Positions 14,662 to 27,444 of a stretch of 64,000 bases of DNA are shown piece by piece. The notes under the pieces were generated by a model. The model saw only the letters and a list, made by a program, of their open reading frames with translations. It ran no database searches and was not told the origin of the DNA. The DNA is from Amoeboaphelidium protococcarum (lineage: Eukaryota; Aphelidiomycota; Aphelidea): assembly GCA_023515745.1 (NCBI GenBank), contig JALECJ010000020.1, positions 1,178,001-1,242,000 of the forward strand, read 5' to 3'. The stretch's first letter is position 1. Every line of letters starts with the position of its first letter. The position numbers and the translations under genes are program-made.

Positions 14662-16707
14662 ATGACTAAAAATAATTAGTAGTAGTAATAATATTAGCAA
14701 GTAAAGTAGACACCAAGTACTCCTAGTAAGAGGCATTCATTTATACTCAAGGCAATCTAGAATTAATAGTAATAGAATGGCGGGGGTAGTACACAATCTA
14801 CTCCCATACGATCCATAGCATAGAGTACGCCAATTTTGCATCGTTCTTAGTAATAGCAAGACTTGTAACTGTAATAATAGACTGCTCAATACTCCTTTGG
14901 CTTCAGCAATTCTGCAGCATTGAATGGTATGAAAATTGATGGCGGTGATTAGTCAGCATCTCGGCAGCAGTAGTAGTAGCAGTATTCACTGGTGTCCGAG
15001 AGTCCCCTTAGTAGTTGGATGTAGTAGGAGAGGACGTTGAACTCTGAGACTCCTGTCCATTCTGGAGTACTAACTTCGCGGCACTCTGTTGGATCTGGTA
15101 GTGAGTAGAGTTAATCCTTTTAGTCGTTATAACTGTCAAGGAATTTGCAGAATAATAATCTATTTCAATTTGAGACACCATCTAGATTATTGAATGGTAA
15201 TGGATCGGGTGACTCCCTGCTACAATGCCGTACTGAACCTATTCATAAGTCTGAAATGCTTTTACTCAATAGAAATGGTAATAGTTATAGTAGTCCTCAG
15301 CAGTTATCATAAGTTGGCGATCATAATATTAATAATTGCTCTTTGCGTGGTAATAAGGAAAACACTGTAAATCTACTTGATCGTCTGATGCAATGTGGAT
15401 CTAATTTGAATGATGATGATGATGGTATGGAAGACGATTCTGACAATGATGGATTCCAGAGCCCACATTTCTCTTCACATTATAATCTTGGTGGATTTAA
15501 TAATAATGGATCGTCAAAATTTAATAGAAGATAGAGATTGTCTGGTTTCACTACCTCAATGGTAAATATGCCGTCAGAGACTAGATAGATGGAGCTAGAT
15601 CATGAGGATAACGATCATAGTGATGATGGTGATAACATTTTCGCACACGATTACGTCCTCTCTATGCCCAGATAGTCGAGTTCTAATTAAATGCAGGACA
15701 TTAACTACTCGTCATCGTCATGGTGCAGTCCACATGTTAATCTTTTGGATTCTTAATAGTTCAATCTCCTAGAACATGATGACTATGTTACAAGTCGTGT
15801 TGATATCATTGACACTGCATAAGATTATTTGGACAGGCAATATGATGTCATCAGCATGATTGGCTCAGGGTAATATGCTGAAATTCTCCTTGTAAAGTCT
15901 CGATCAGATGGAAATTTGTATGCCGTAAAGCGAGCTTTTAATCCATACAGTGGTGCTAAAGATCGCTTGAATGCCATTAAAGAAGTTGAAATTCTCTTGC
16001 GTCTTCGCTAAGATTGCAAATTTAATAGTGTTCAACCTGGCAATCCCATTAAGGTCAATGTAATTAAAATGCAGGAAGCATGGGAGCAGGCTGGTATATT
16101 GTTCATTGTTACAGAGTATTGTTCTCGAGGTACATTGTCCGATTTTATAGTATAAAGTTAGAGCATATGTTAGTTTGAGTTATATTCTGTGGCACTATAG
16201 ATTGCTTCGGGTCTCTAATACATACACAGCTTGAATATTGTACATTTGGACTTGACTCCCTTCAATATACTATTGGCTGCAGATGGAACGTGGAAGATTG
16301 CAGATTTTGGTCTCTCTCAACTTAGTTATAATGCCGAATCGTCGAGTAATGATATAAAAGATAGAGCTGTGTTGGGTCGAATGCTTGAAGGTGATAGAAG
16401 GTATATTGCACCTGAAGTTTTGAATGGAGATTGTCTACCAGTATCGGCGACCGATGTGTTCATGTTTGGATTGATACTGTTGCAAATGACAACCATGTCT
16501 CATAAATAACTACCTGACAATGGTCCTGAATGGACTAGGCTTAGAAATGAAGATTTTTCATAGGTGGTATGGCGATAAGATATATCATTGGAGTTGTAAC
16601 AATTTATCATTACGAAGCTTTTAAGACGTAATTTTGAAGATCGAGCATAGGCATTGGAGCTGGCTTAGTTTTTTCAAGAGTAGCAGAGTCGTCTAAATAG
16701 TCATTGA
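14662..16707 (+). CDS. Wee1/Myt1-family protein kinase
   Basis: A 681-residue single frame. The first 390 residues are low-complexity, rich in Gln (mostly UAR), Ser and Asn, with acidic runs. The kinase domain starts near residue 392: glycine loop MIGSGQYAEI, lysine YAVKRA, catalytic loop HLDLTPFNILL near residue 528, DFGLSQL, and the Wee1/Myt1 signature EGDRRYIAPEVL near 575. The family phosphorylates CDK1 on Tyr15/Thr14 to hold cells in G2. HLDLTPFN replaces the usual HLDLKPEN: Lys is Thr here and Glu is Phe. The catalytic-loop Lys of other kinases is therefore missing, which may lower activity. No transmembrane segment is seen, favouring Wee1 over Myt1. Confidence 0.88.
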
Positions 16708-16800
16708 ATAAACAAATGAATGAATATACTTTTTAACCGTATATAGTACATTGTAATGATATCCGATACAAAAATTTGAAAGAAACTGCATTTATTCAAT

Positions 16801-18066
16801 TCATTGACCTTCATGCTGAGATAAATCTTGATTACTAGCATGTGACTGAACTTGCTACTACTGCTGCTATTAAAACTATTACTATTGAAGATTCCCAGGT
16901 AGATTATCAGCCGAACTCAACAAGGATGATGATACATAATCTGATCGGTCAATGATTGAATGTTAATTCAACAACTTACACTCTCCGCCATTCTCCAAAT
17001 CAATCTAATACTACAAATACCACCCATTTGAGGTGCACACTATAATCTGAGGTAAAGTATTTGACAATGCAGCAATGCACCGAAACTTGGAACCATATCC
17101 CACCGATGCACTACCGCCAGATTAAGATGCAGATGACGATGATGATGATTACTTACTCAAAAGTGCAGAAGGCAACTTGATAAACGCAAAGTCTCGCACA
17201 GGCTCAATCATCTCTGATAAAATCTCTGGCAGATAAGAGCCAACCACAGCGCTCCCGGTGCCGAAAGCTCTACTCAGACGGAAGATGTGTATGGTCTGAC
17301 TACCAGACACTACACAAATCATGTTACTCTGGCTATTAAATGAGATATATTGAATCTTGGCCGATGTTGATCCCCTCCTGAACTAATACAATCTGCGACC
17401 ATCTGGTACTGAGAATACTCTGATCACTGTGCCCTTCTCAGAACTTGTGGCCAGTAGTGATCCATCTTAATTCATGGCCAGGTAGGATAGCGTGCTCTTG
17501 TGTGCCTAGATAATATTCACAGTCTGCAGAGTGTTGGCATCGAATATCAACACTTCTCCAGTGAGATTATTCGCCGGATACGCCACGTAGCAGTTCTCAC
17601 TACTGGAGGCCATCGCTATAACACCCCTCGGATTGGGTGATGTATCGATCGTATGCAACAGTTTCATATTACTGATATCATATACGTGAACACTATTCTC
17701 AAGCACTACCAGCAACCGCCTCCTATTCAACTTTACAGCAACCACGGTGGTGACAAAGTTCAATTCACAAATCACACTCTACCTCTTGGTGTTGATCAAC
17801 TACAGCCGCCTAGGACTATACTGAGGATGAATACCAGCACCAACCAGGGCCACTAAAGAGGTGGTAAACAGCATCTCGGCAATCCCAATTCCACCATCAT
17901 TACTCTGAAAACAGCATGTAAAAGGGTCATTATTGTAAATCTTGTATCCGATAGACGTTCCCACAGCGAAGCATGACTGGTCCTGATTAAAACTCAGATG
18001 CAGAATATCATACTTGTCTCTAGTATCAATACTAAGTTAGCTACTATTAGATCTATCCAAACTCAT
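16801..18066 (-). CDS. ATG18: ATG18/WIPI (PROPPIN) phosphoinositide-binding propeller
   Basis: A 421-residue single-exon protein. WD-like blades include [57 protein letters not shown] and, near residue 224, the PROPPIN lipid-binding motif LYQFRRG (FRRG). The FRRG arginines bind PI3P and PI(3,5)P2. The family acts in autophagosome formation and vacuole fission. The last blade carries GGECKLL and the tail is a poly-Gln run encoded mainly by TAG/TAA. The gene lies downstream of VAC14 on the same strand, a functional match since Vac14 organises PI(3,5)P2 synthesis. Confidence 0.94.
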
Positions 18067-18373
18067 TACAATGATAGTTTTATTTATTTAAAATATAAAT
18101 CCAAGTAATTAAAGGTAGAGATAGTTGAGTTTGATTACACACACAATATGCTGTATTGTACAGTAATAAAGAAGTGCAAGACTGACGAAAGAGAAACAAA
18201 AGAACGTGTGGCGATGAGCGATCACTTGACATTTGACAAAAACGTGTTCCGGTAGTCTTTGGCGTACTTTATAAGATTCTTCTAGTATGATACATACTCA
18301 TTAAGTTCAAAGTCAAAATTAAATAGCAAATGTGCATAAGCCTGGTGAATCGTAAGAATAATCATAGAATTCA

Positions 18374-20866
18374 TCACGACTAGTTTTGATTAAGCACATT
18401 GCCTATTGCACTGACACTGCCGAGTCTATTCTTCAGAGTGACGAATGCAGAAGATTGAGGCAGGAGCATCAAGACACCGTATAGACACTTGTATAAGGCG
18501 GAGTACTTGGATGGTTCTAGTAACTGCAGGCGCATATAGGCAAAAGATGGTGACTCCAAAAGTTGGACCAACTTGTCCAGCTGGACCAATTCCGAGATTG
18601 AGATTCCACTTTCAGCCATCCTGTTAATTAGCTGAGCGCCATCTTCATATTATTGTGATATGAGACAGAGTGATAGCAATGATACGGAGTCTGATGACCA
18701 GCAATCGTACAAAACTTTATACAGTCCAGACTGATGACTTTAAGACACGCCCAGCTGATTGGTTTGTTGAAGGTATTTACGCAGGTCAGATAGTTCGGAA
18801 CACGTCATTAGAAGAACATTCAAATGCCTCACCATGTTCACAATAAAAGATGCATCTTTTTATACATTTCTCGCATTATTGCCTTGTATTGAATCTTAAT
18901 TCTTGTACGTGGCAAGCAACTACGCTGCAATACTGCCATAAACTTGGCTTGGATTAGATTACGTGCACAATCTTCTAATAATCAAAGATCCTCTCTTCTC
19001 CAGTAATTACTTATCAGTGGAAAAGAGCTATAGTATAGACTTAATCACCAGTTGAAATTCTTCATTAATAGAATCACCCACAAACTGAGATTCACTAGAT
19101 ACACGATTCAGCGCCTTCTTCTGAACATCATTATTATCACCATCATTCGTCAGTCCAGCCCGTTAACGACAAATCAAAGACAGTAAATCTAAATCTTTAA
19201 CCACCACCCGTTCAGAGACATCAGTCAATAGCTGAATTAAAGCCGGGAAAGTTGAAGATTTATCTGCTTCAAATATCAATCTGCCATCACCGATATTCTT
19301 CTGTAAATCAACCAGCCAATCAAGGCTCTCTGCTCTGGTCAGCTCACTCTCACTCAGAAAGAGTAGTGTCAGAGAATCAATAATTTAATCCAACTTCAAC
19401 TACTCTGGCAGATTTAGTGAAGAAATTACCAGCTTTTTCATTTCATTATTACACTGTGCTGCAATCTCCCTAATGTCCAAATAACTATGATCAATACATG
19501 GTAAAGTGACAGATATAATTTTGGGCATCGCCGGTAATACCTGCTTTCCATCCAATCTGACAAGTGTCTTGATCCATTCAATGGCAATCTACTGAGTCTT
19601 TTGATTTATAATTGGCTATTTTCTGACTAGAGATAGTTCATCCAGTGACTGAGGGCTAATATGAGGCAATAAAATGTCAATCAACTGTAGAAAAGATAGG
19701 TGTACACCTTAATGAGACTTTTCTCCCTACTCAACAAATTCTTCATGATCATTATGCTACGACCGGGCATTCTACTACACTACTTGTTGTTCGTTGTTCT
19801 AATTATGCTTTATCATCTCGGAGCTGCTTTCAATTAATTAATGAGAGTAAATGGAACTAATTTCATTCAAGAGTTCAGCAAGTAAATTAACGGCCGTATC
19901 AGAAACTTCATCATCCTTATCTTATTAATGACCAACCATCAACAGGAGACCATCCAAAAAGTATATTAAATATGAAATTAACTCAAACTAAGGCACTGAA
20001 TCCAGGGATTAGAGCCATTTAAGTAAAAATAGACGAGCTTGAGTATTCTAAGAGTATATTCGAGTGCTGAGTAATGGAACAAATCTATCCAGCCTGAAAT
20101 TACTCCATCCCGTCAATCTCATCAAAGGATCACTCTGTGCACCATCACTCTGCACAGACTACTTTCTCTACTATTACTTTTATTATTAAGATTATTACTA
20201 GTAGACCTGGTCCACTTTTAAGCGACCACTCTATTTAGTCTTGACATTACTAACGATGTCCAAAACTTGATTCACAACCAGCCATCCTCCATTACGCACA
20301 GAGTTCTCAGAGTCACTGACTATTGTTAACAGGATATCAAACAGTTCATTAAAATATCCACATACAATATACTAGTGAGACTTGATGATGTTATACAGAG
20401 TCTCTGTGGCATAATACTTTGTACGCGAATCAGTATCTGTAAGAAGATTGAGAACTGGTGGAACAATCTAATGTATCAGCTCAGACTCTTGGGGAATACA
20501 TATGGAGACGGCAGCCATTGCAATAAGTCCACCATTGCGCATATGAGACGATGTCACATTCTGCATGAACTCACTCTTGATAAAATTTAGAATTTTGACC
20601 ACTCTCTAGTACAGAGTCTCCTGACCGGAATTTAAAAGGTCCCTAACAATCTTTTCAACTTCAAGAGCACCCTACTTCCTCTTGTCATAAAATTTGTCTC
20701 CAAGCTATCTAAGAATCTACTGTGGAATCAAGTCTTATTGATTGATACTTATAGAAGCACTACTACTGTTCAAACTCTTGGCATCAACACCTCCACCAGT
20801 GGCACTAATGTTAGCATTAGCACCACCACTTCCTCCAGTATTCTAGTTGCCAGCACTCTGAGACAT
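18374..20866 (-). CDS. VAC14: VAC14, scaffold of the PIKfyve/Fab1 PI(3,5)P2 complex
   Basis: An 830-residue single frame. The N-terminus has QLGDKFYDKRKQGALEVEKI, then HEAT repeats including RNGGLIAMAAVSI and NSVRNGGWLVVNQVL. The C-terminal Vac14 domain is clear: LVQLLESPSFAYMRLQLLE, KYSALYKCLYGVLMLLPQSS, FVTLKNRLGSV. Vac14 bridges the PI3P 5-kinase and the Fig4 phosphatase on endolysosomal membranes. A Gln-rich insertion near residues 215-230 is encoded mostly by UAR codons. It shares a divergent region with coilin. Confidence 0.94.
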
Positions 20867-21208
20867 TTTATTATATCTAAAATTTGACGTTTTATTAAAA
20901 ACCTTTAATTTGAAGATTTTAGGTGAAGAATATACCGTTCTTCGTGCAAAAAGAAACAAACTACCAGTAAGACCGTCTTATGTTCTCTCTCTCTCTCTTT
21001 ATCTCTCTTTATCTCTTCTGTCTCCCTTGATGCTTCCTTGTATGAAACTCTCTCTTACTGTGTTTTTCTCTCTGTCAGAACATCAATACAATGCGGCGAC
21101 CGCTTCTCTTTGCTCGTTCTGCGTTTGGATCAAGGTACGATATTCTACTCTGATCGAATCTTTATCATTGCAATTTTGTGAGCTGTGTGAAAGTGAACTG
21201 AATTAAAT
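20867..21208. other. VAC14/coilin divergent promoter region
   Basis: A 340-base stretch with a long pyrimidine tract of TCTC units around 20987-21060. A 98-codon frame through it is low-complexity and not convincing as protein. No other feature is visible. Confidence 0.4.
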
Positions 21209-22570
21209 ATGCGACTCTTTGTACGTGTATCGTTCTTTAAAGGTACGCGTATAGAGTTTGAGAATTGTCGTGCTTATAATTTAGCAGAAGTGGATAAACT
21301 CGTCGTGATAGATTAAAGGCACCAGTACGTTTACGTGGTGCAAAATGATGATGAGAGTATCGCTGATATGGCGAGTAAGTTGATTAATGGACTAAGTACT
21401 GATTAATCGACAAGACTATAAGACTTCATAGTTGCTTGCATCGATACCTAGAATATATTAAAAGATTCGTTATAATTGTATTATTATGCTGGAGATGTTA
21501 ATGCGCGATTGAATACTGTATTTAGAGATGGAGATTACATCAAGTTGATATTTTGTGTTGATCCTTATAAAGAGTAACATCGGAGTTAAATATCACAAGA
21601 GTCTTTAATGAATCAAGCTAAAGGTAATCTTGACAGTTAATAGTTTGATCAGTAATCCAATTTCTCTGATAATGGGGAAGATTAATCACCTGAGGAAGTT
21701 CCTATCACCATGTCACAATCAGATCCATCTAGGCCGCCAAGTAAAAAAGTAGCTAAAAAGTGGCAAACTTTGGCTGCGAATAATATATTGACAAATATTG
21801 TCATTAGAGGTGTTGGTGGATATGTTGATTTTTCAAGGTAGTAATTGAATGTGCCATTTGATGGAGACGCGTTTTCTGTTATGGACTTGGTGTTATTAGA
21901 TCAAGACATTTAGAGCGAGATTAACGAAGATGATCGAACTATTACGCGTTCATACTCTTGGAATAAGGTTCTAGCTTCTACGGAAGCGGAATACTATTAG
22001 AAAGATTCCGCTCAAGATGATTATCATGTTGATGATGACGATTTCAAAGTAAGGAATGTTAAGAGTTCAGTACTTGTATAAAACGGTAAAAGAAGAGCTG
22101 AGACAGATGGTGATTATGACGATGCTCCTAATTCATCTTCCGCTACGTAGAGCACGGATATGCTCAATGATGTAATAGATGACTACGACATTGATATAGA
22201 CATGCTTATATCATTAGACGATTTCAGCAATGTAGAGGTTGGCTTTTTGCTGGCCTTTAAGACTTTGGAAATGAATCAACACACATGTTGCCCTTATTGG
22301 ACAGATTGGCGATACGGGCGCGTTGTCAAAGTGAATTCTCAAATTAGTGTCGATGTAAAGTTGCAATATGTGCGTCAGAGTACCAGTCAATAAGTCTCTA
22401 AGCGATAGTCGCGCAAGAGAAAGTCTAAGAGTTCTTTGCTTCTGGCTGGTAATAGTCCCAATGACGAATTAGTCTGTTCAGCTGCGGATTAAATTTTGAG
22501 TCTTGAAGTTAATTAGACGACTACTATCCGGTGTTTACCATCAACGTTAAAGAAAGAGGCTATTGGATGA
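21209..22570 (+). CDS. COIL: coilin, Cajal-body scaffold
   Basis: A 453-residue single frame. The N-terminal about 90 residues form a compact ubiquitin-like region (MRLFVRVSFFKGTRIEFENC, YYYAGDVNARLNTVFRDGD), as in coilin. A disordered acidic and Ser-rich middle with basic patches follows. Residues about 342-395 match the coilin Tudor-like domain: VGFLLAFKTLEMN, CCPYWTDWRYGRVVKVN. After it come basic nuclear-localisation-type residues (KRQSRKRKSKS). Coilin self-associates and organises snRNP assembly in Cajal bodies. The call rests mainly on the C-terminal domain; the N-terminal match is weaker. Confidence 0.78.
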
Positions 22571-22680
22571 GTTGAGTGCATAATAGAGAAAAATTCATTT
22601 GATACATTACCTTTATTACTTTTAATAAAATTTTACATTCTCCGACATTTTGGGAAGCTAAGAGCACTTAATTGTTAAAC

Positions 22681-23688
22681 TCATTGCGGCAGACGCGAAT
22701 AGATTAAGCCTTGTTGACGCTACTTGCGACGGCGATAATAGAACCCACCGCCAATAATAGCTCCGACAATTACCAGGGCCATGATCACCATACCGGCGAT
22801 AAGTCCACCATTGACACCACCGCTAGCATCATCAACACTACTACCAGGATTATAGTCGTCCAACTAACGTACATCGTTGATATGAGCATAACCTTTCAAA
22901 CCAGTAGACGGTATGGTCTAGACGTCAGAAGCAAAACCGCCGCGATCATTGTCGACCAGATCAAACTAGACATCCGCGTCCTACACAGCCTTCTTCAACT
23001 CTTCCAATCTACCATCCACTAAGAAAGCCGGCACCTGAACAATCACTTCTCCCTTGTTCTTTTTAGATATAAAGTTGCCAAATTGAGCCAAGAATACAGA
23101 GCTACGAGGAAGATCCATTCTCTTTTCAACAGCCTAAACAATATGGCTGATATCTTTTGCCTCACGCGAGTATTCAAGAGGCTCCCTTTTATTGGAGTAA
23201 AGATTCATTTCCATCAGCAGGTACACAAACTCAGAAACTGGGTCACAGAAATCTTTCGCCAAGATGCTATTACAGGTGCCATCTTGGTCGACGTTGTCAT
23301 AATAAAATACAGCCTTAGACGCGTGATCTTTGTCAACACTGACAAAAGTTTGTGCTGCGAGCTCGTTAGGCTCAAATCTGGCCTTTGGAGCCTTGGAAAA
23401 GAAGTCCTTCTTTTGACATGGCAATTCCACAGGGTGACTAGTCAGCTTACTCTTCAAATTGGTAATCTTACACTCGTACTTGTCCTTAGACTCATTACAC
23501 GAGGTCTGATAACTTGTTTTGAAGGAGGTGGAAGACGAAGAGCAAGTTTTAGCACCAGTCTTGTATTCGAGAGAGTATTGAGCAGGACACGTCTAGACAA
23601 CGGCACAAATAGGCCCACTCTCACTTATCGACACTGCTTTACGATCGCCGACAGCTAAATTCCATTGATGAGGTACACCCTTTTCCAT
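22681..23688 (-). CDS. type I membrane protein, unknown
   Basis: 335 residues from ATG 23688, ending with TGA at 22681. The N-terminal half is Cys-rich (PICAVVQTCPAQY, TSCNESKDKYEC, TCNSILAKDFCDP), consistent with an extracellular disulphide domain. A Gly-rich linker then leads into one transmembrane helix (AGMVIMALVIVGAIIGGG) with a strongly basic stop-transfer (FYYRRRKQRQQ) and a short tail ending YSRLPQ, a possible tyrosine sorting signal. No signal peptide follows this ATG, so a short 5' exon encoding one is probably missing from my model. I recognise no family. Confidence 0.7.
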
Positions 23689-23718
23689 AGTCTTTATATG
23701 TACGCGTAGTTTACTATA

Positions 23719-23874
23719 ATGTCGAATTAGAGAAAATTGCTGGACTCTACGCCTTAAATAACGTTCGAATCACTCAGGGGTATCATTTTACAGTACGCAG
23801 CACACCCAAAAGTTTAAGCAACTTGTCAACCGCGTATACAGTACACAATATCTTTAGAAGATTTTATCAATTGA
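23719..23874 (+). CDS. possible small protein
   Basis: A 51-residue frame, with ordinary amino-acid composition (QITFESLRGIILQYAAHP) and three UAR Gln codons, ending at TGA 23872. It could be a small gene, a first exon, or chance. No family is recognised. Confidence 0.25.
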
Positions 23875-24282
23875 AATTTGTTGAACTTGTGATCAAACAA
23901 CGTAAGCCTCAGTAGCACAGCACCATCGCCATTGTGGCTTTAGACGGGTATGGTGGAGTGAGAACTGTAGTTCATTCCCTTATACTTTAAAGATGAATTA
24001 CAATACTGTTTAACTCACATATTCTAGCTGTGGGAAATTGAAATTTTTTAATGCTTGGCCGTTTCCAACGTAATAAATATCGCCGTTGGTGGTACACACA
24101 CATTGGGTGATAGATAATCATGATCGTTGATTGGAAGATATTAATAAAGTTTGCTGCATATGTTTGCCCAATGATTTTCAATCACATCTACCGTCTCATC
24201 TCAATCACTCTTGCTTATCTTCTTCAAGTGTAGCATTTTACATTCATCCAAAAGACAGCAATTGCAGTACAGCCTTACAGTA
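23875..24282. other. intergenic region upstream of receptor kinase
   Basis: About 400 bases with no supported gene. It should hold the promoter of the receptor kinase that starts at 24283. Confidence 0.4.
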
Positions 24283-27200
24283 ATGATGTTTCAAGGCGCG
24301 CTAGTTATCTTGATCGTCATCTCTCAGCTGACGTGGGCTCAATTCAATTATAACTACTCGTCTACTTACTTTAATCAATTTGGTCTTCATGTAAATGGCC
24401 TTGCTGTTGACTCTGTAAATTAGGTGGCGTACATCAGTGGCTCCTCAAGTGTTGACTAGTATAGTGTTGCAGGCTCCGGATTTTCCGATGCAAAGTTTAT
24501 GAAAGTCAGTCTCATCAACACGTCTGTACTGTGGTATATTTCAGTTGGCTCGACACAGTTTGATTTGGGTGGAGCAGCTTATCATTAGTACAATAATAAC
24601 AAATAAGTGCAGGCAGTGGCATTCAATCCTCAATCTCAAATTGTGGCATTTGGTGTCACAACATTTGCGTAACCTTTGCTTTCTATAAACTCTGCTGGTA
24701 GCCCTGGAGTGATGTTTTACCATGCTAACTCTACACTTCTCAATGTCGTGCCTTTCCCTGTCTCTTCTAATACATAAGCTGGTGAATAGGCTGAATAGCA
24801 TGCTATGGTGTATCATAATTACTCTGACTCTTTTCTAGTGTCGACTAATAACGACAACTCTGCGTAGATATTTTCTGCTAGAGTAAATGGCTCTGTCTCT
24901 GTGGTCTATAACGTCACCCAGGGAGTTACTAAGTTTCTTAAGCTTGCTTTTGATTGGGAATTTATTTACGCCGTCGGGTACACCACAACATCTCTGTATG
25001 CCCCTATTGCTGGCATTGAGGACATGATTGCTGTCAGGTTATCCAGTCTAAACTACACTGTCATTTCTAGTGGTTAGTTGGGTGCCGCTGGTGCTTGCGC
25101 AGATTTAGGAGCTGTCAAAGTCATTGATGAAGTCGTTTACGTCGGTGGTTACGTCACTACCAACGACGGCGCATTGAACGCCACATATGGGTAAGGTGGT
25201 CACGTTGTTGGATTCTTTAATAGAGCAGGTAGGATTTTGCTAAGAGGTGCATTCGGCCAACTACATGGATTTTATCGCACGATGGACATACACAGAGATT
25301 TAACTAGCAGAATCTTTATTGTATCTGGCTTCGTTGGCGAATCGCAGGTGGGAGGTGCCAGTGCATTTATTGCCTATCTTTTGCCGAATTACACTTTCAA
25401 CTATATTGAATTTGTTGCCAATGGAAGTGTAAGTGCTGCAACCAACATTGAGTACCCATACGTGTTAGTTGAGTAATATGCATAATCTAATAGTAGATAT
25501 GGCCCAATCTTGCTGGAGTATGGTAAAAATGGATTACAAGTTGCTCCGTCCTCCTAGATGCCTTTGAAGGTAGCCTCTACGCTGCTGCCCATTAGCACAA
25601 CACTGCCTCCGACTACTAGGACTACTACGACGACGACTACTACTACTACTACTACTACAACGACAACTACAACTACAACTACAACTACTACTACTACTAC
25701 TACTACAACTACTACAACTACAACTACTACCACTACAAGTACCACTACCACGACGACGACAACTACTACAACGCCTTAGACGTCATCGAAGACTAGCACC
25801 ACCACAACAACAACCCCTGGCACTACCACATCTACTACGAAATCAATGACAACCACGAGTTCAGCTTTTACGACGACTACTACAACAACGACATCCAGTA
25901 CGACTACAACTTCAACTTTAGTCATAACTTCATCCGCTACATTTACCGTGCCGCTGACTACATCATTAATAGCTGGAGAAGTGTCTGATTCGTTTATAAG
26001 TACCCTATCGACATCAAAAGGAGCTTTGGTTTCTGGATTGCAATCAACTTCAATGATCGTGTCTTATTATACGTCTAGCTTACGAAAGCTTTCTTCACTG
26101 GCGACCATATCATAGTCTGGCCCTTTATCAAGTTATTATACTTTTGATGACAACGTGTAGGATAGAAAGTCAATGTCTAGTAGTAATTTGGCCAATTCGT
26201 TCACCACCTCCGATTTTGTTAATACAGGATAGAATACTTCCTCGTCCGCATTGGTGACCTATGTAGCGGCCGCTGGTGCTGGAGCACTTCTTCTACTTAT
26301 TGCATTGGCGCTGCTTATAATTTGGTCAAGAAGGCGCAGAAATAAGCCGATTATGCATAAAATAGACACATTTTCCACTACGGTATCGGCTACTGTGATG
26401 ACGGTTAACACGACATCTGGAGGCACGACTTATGTTGACGGAGATTGCCAAATCTGTGTACCTGGTTTTATGCAGCTCAGTGAGGGAAGCCATTTTGTCA
26501 AGAACAACGGTAAGCCGTTGTCAGAAGGATCGCAAGGTGCTGTGTATACTGCAAAGCTTTTTGGCCTGCCGTTTGGTCATCCAATGCCTTATATGTCCAA
26601 TTAAGAGTGTGTCGCCAAGTATCAAAAGCTGTCAACTGGCGATGATGCATTTCTTTAAGAGGTGTCTCTTATGTATTGCTTCATGAATAGCAGTAATGTC
26701 GCCAAGATCATTGGGTTTTCCCTACAGCCATAGATTCTACTTATGCAGTATTATCCGTATGGGTCTCTTGATAGTTTTATTCAAGGTCAATCTTCGCTGA
26801 ATCTGCAAATTTAGTGGTCAGCGGATGTGGTTCATAAATTGACTGTGGATATATTCCGTGCGTTAGATGTGGTACACTCTGCCTTTGTATCTCATGATGA
26901 TATCAAAAGCGCAAATTTCCTTCTGGATGTATGTGATGGTTAGATCACTGCTCTGCTGACTGACTTTGGTATCTGTGCAGTTTTGAATGGTGCAAAGACT
27001 GTGACCGGCATCCGTTACAACGTACTTCAAGGTGCCACTCTTTCTTATGCAGCCCCCGAAGTTTTTTAGTAATAGTAAGTGCTTGTCGAATTTCACAGTA
27101 AGCGTGATATATACGCAGCTGGTATAATTGTTGGTGAATTGCTATCTCAGGAAAAAGCATGGTCTGGAGTTAAGGCAATTGATGTCTAAGCAAAGGTGTT

Positions 27201-27348
27201 GAGGGGTGAGCGACCTCAGTTGAATTTGAAAATTGCTGTTAATGATACGGTGAGAAGAATAATCAATGTTATGAATGCCGCATATCATTAAGATTATATG
27301 CAAAGGCCGTCCGCTGATTAAATTGTTGAGTCTTTAAGCTAAATCTGA
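24283..27348 (+). CDS. receptor-like kinase: propeller ectodomain, Thr-rich stalk, TM, kinase
   Basis: A 1,021-residue single-exon protein. Residues 1-20 are a signal peptide (MMFQGALVILIVISQLTWAQ). Residues about 30-420 are an extracellular region with repeated units such as GLAVDSVNQVAYISG and SSVDQYSVAG, resembling beta-propeller SBBP repeats, with many N-x-S/T sites. A mucin-like stalk of nearly pure Thr runs from about 441 to 560. One transmembrane helix (YVAAAGAGALLLLIALALLI) near 660 is followed by RRRRNK. The cytoplasmic kinase (742-1015) keeps key residues: LSEGSQGAVY, CVAKYQK, HDDIKSANFLL, DFGI and AAPEVF. It probably senses an external ligand; Ser/Thr versus Tyr specificity is unclear. 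A second protein of the same design is at 47136-49880. Confidence 0.9.
25606..25779 (+). repeat. ACN triplet repeat coding poly-threonine stalk
   Basis: A near-uninterrupted run of ACT/ACA/ACG/ACC codons. Codon variety shows selection for threonine rather than slippage of a single triplet. The antisense frame reads as poly-valine and is not a gene. Confidence 0.9.
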
Positions 27349-27444
27349 TAATGAAATAGAATGAAATCTCAGTATAGATGTAAAGTCAAATTTATCGCTT
27401 TGCTTTTCTTCTTGTTTTCGTCATTGACTACCAAAGTGAGTAAA

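Noticed and set aside
25554-25779. Poly-valine minus-strand reading frame opposite the Thr stalk
   Set aside because: It is the antisense of ACN codons in a clear receptor kinase gene; no start context or homology.
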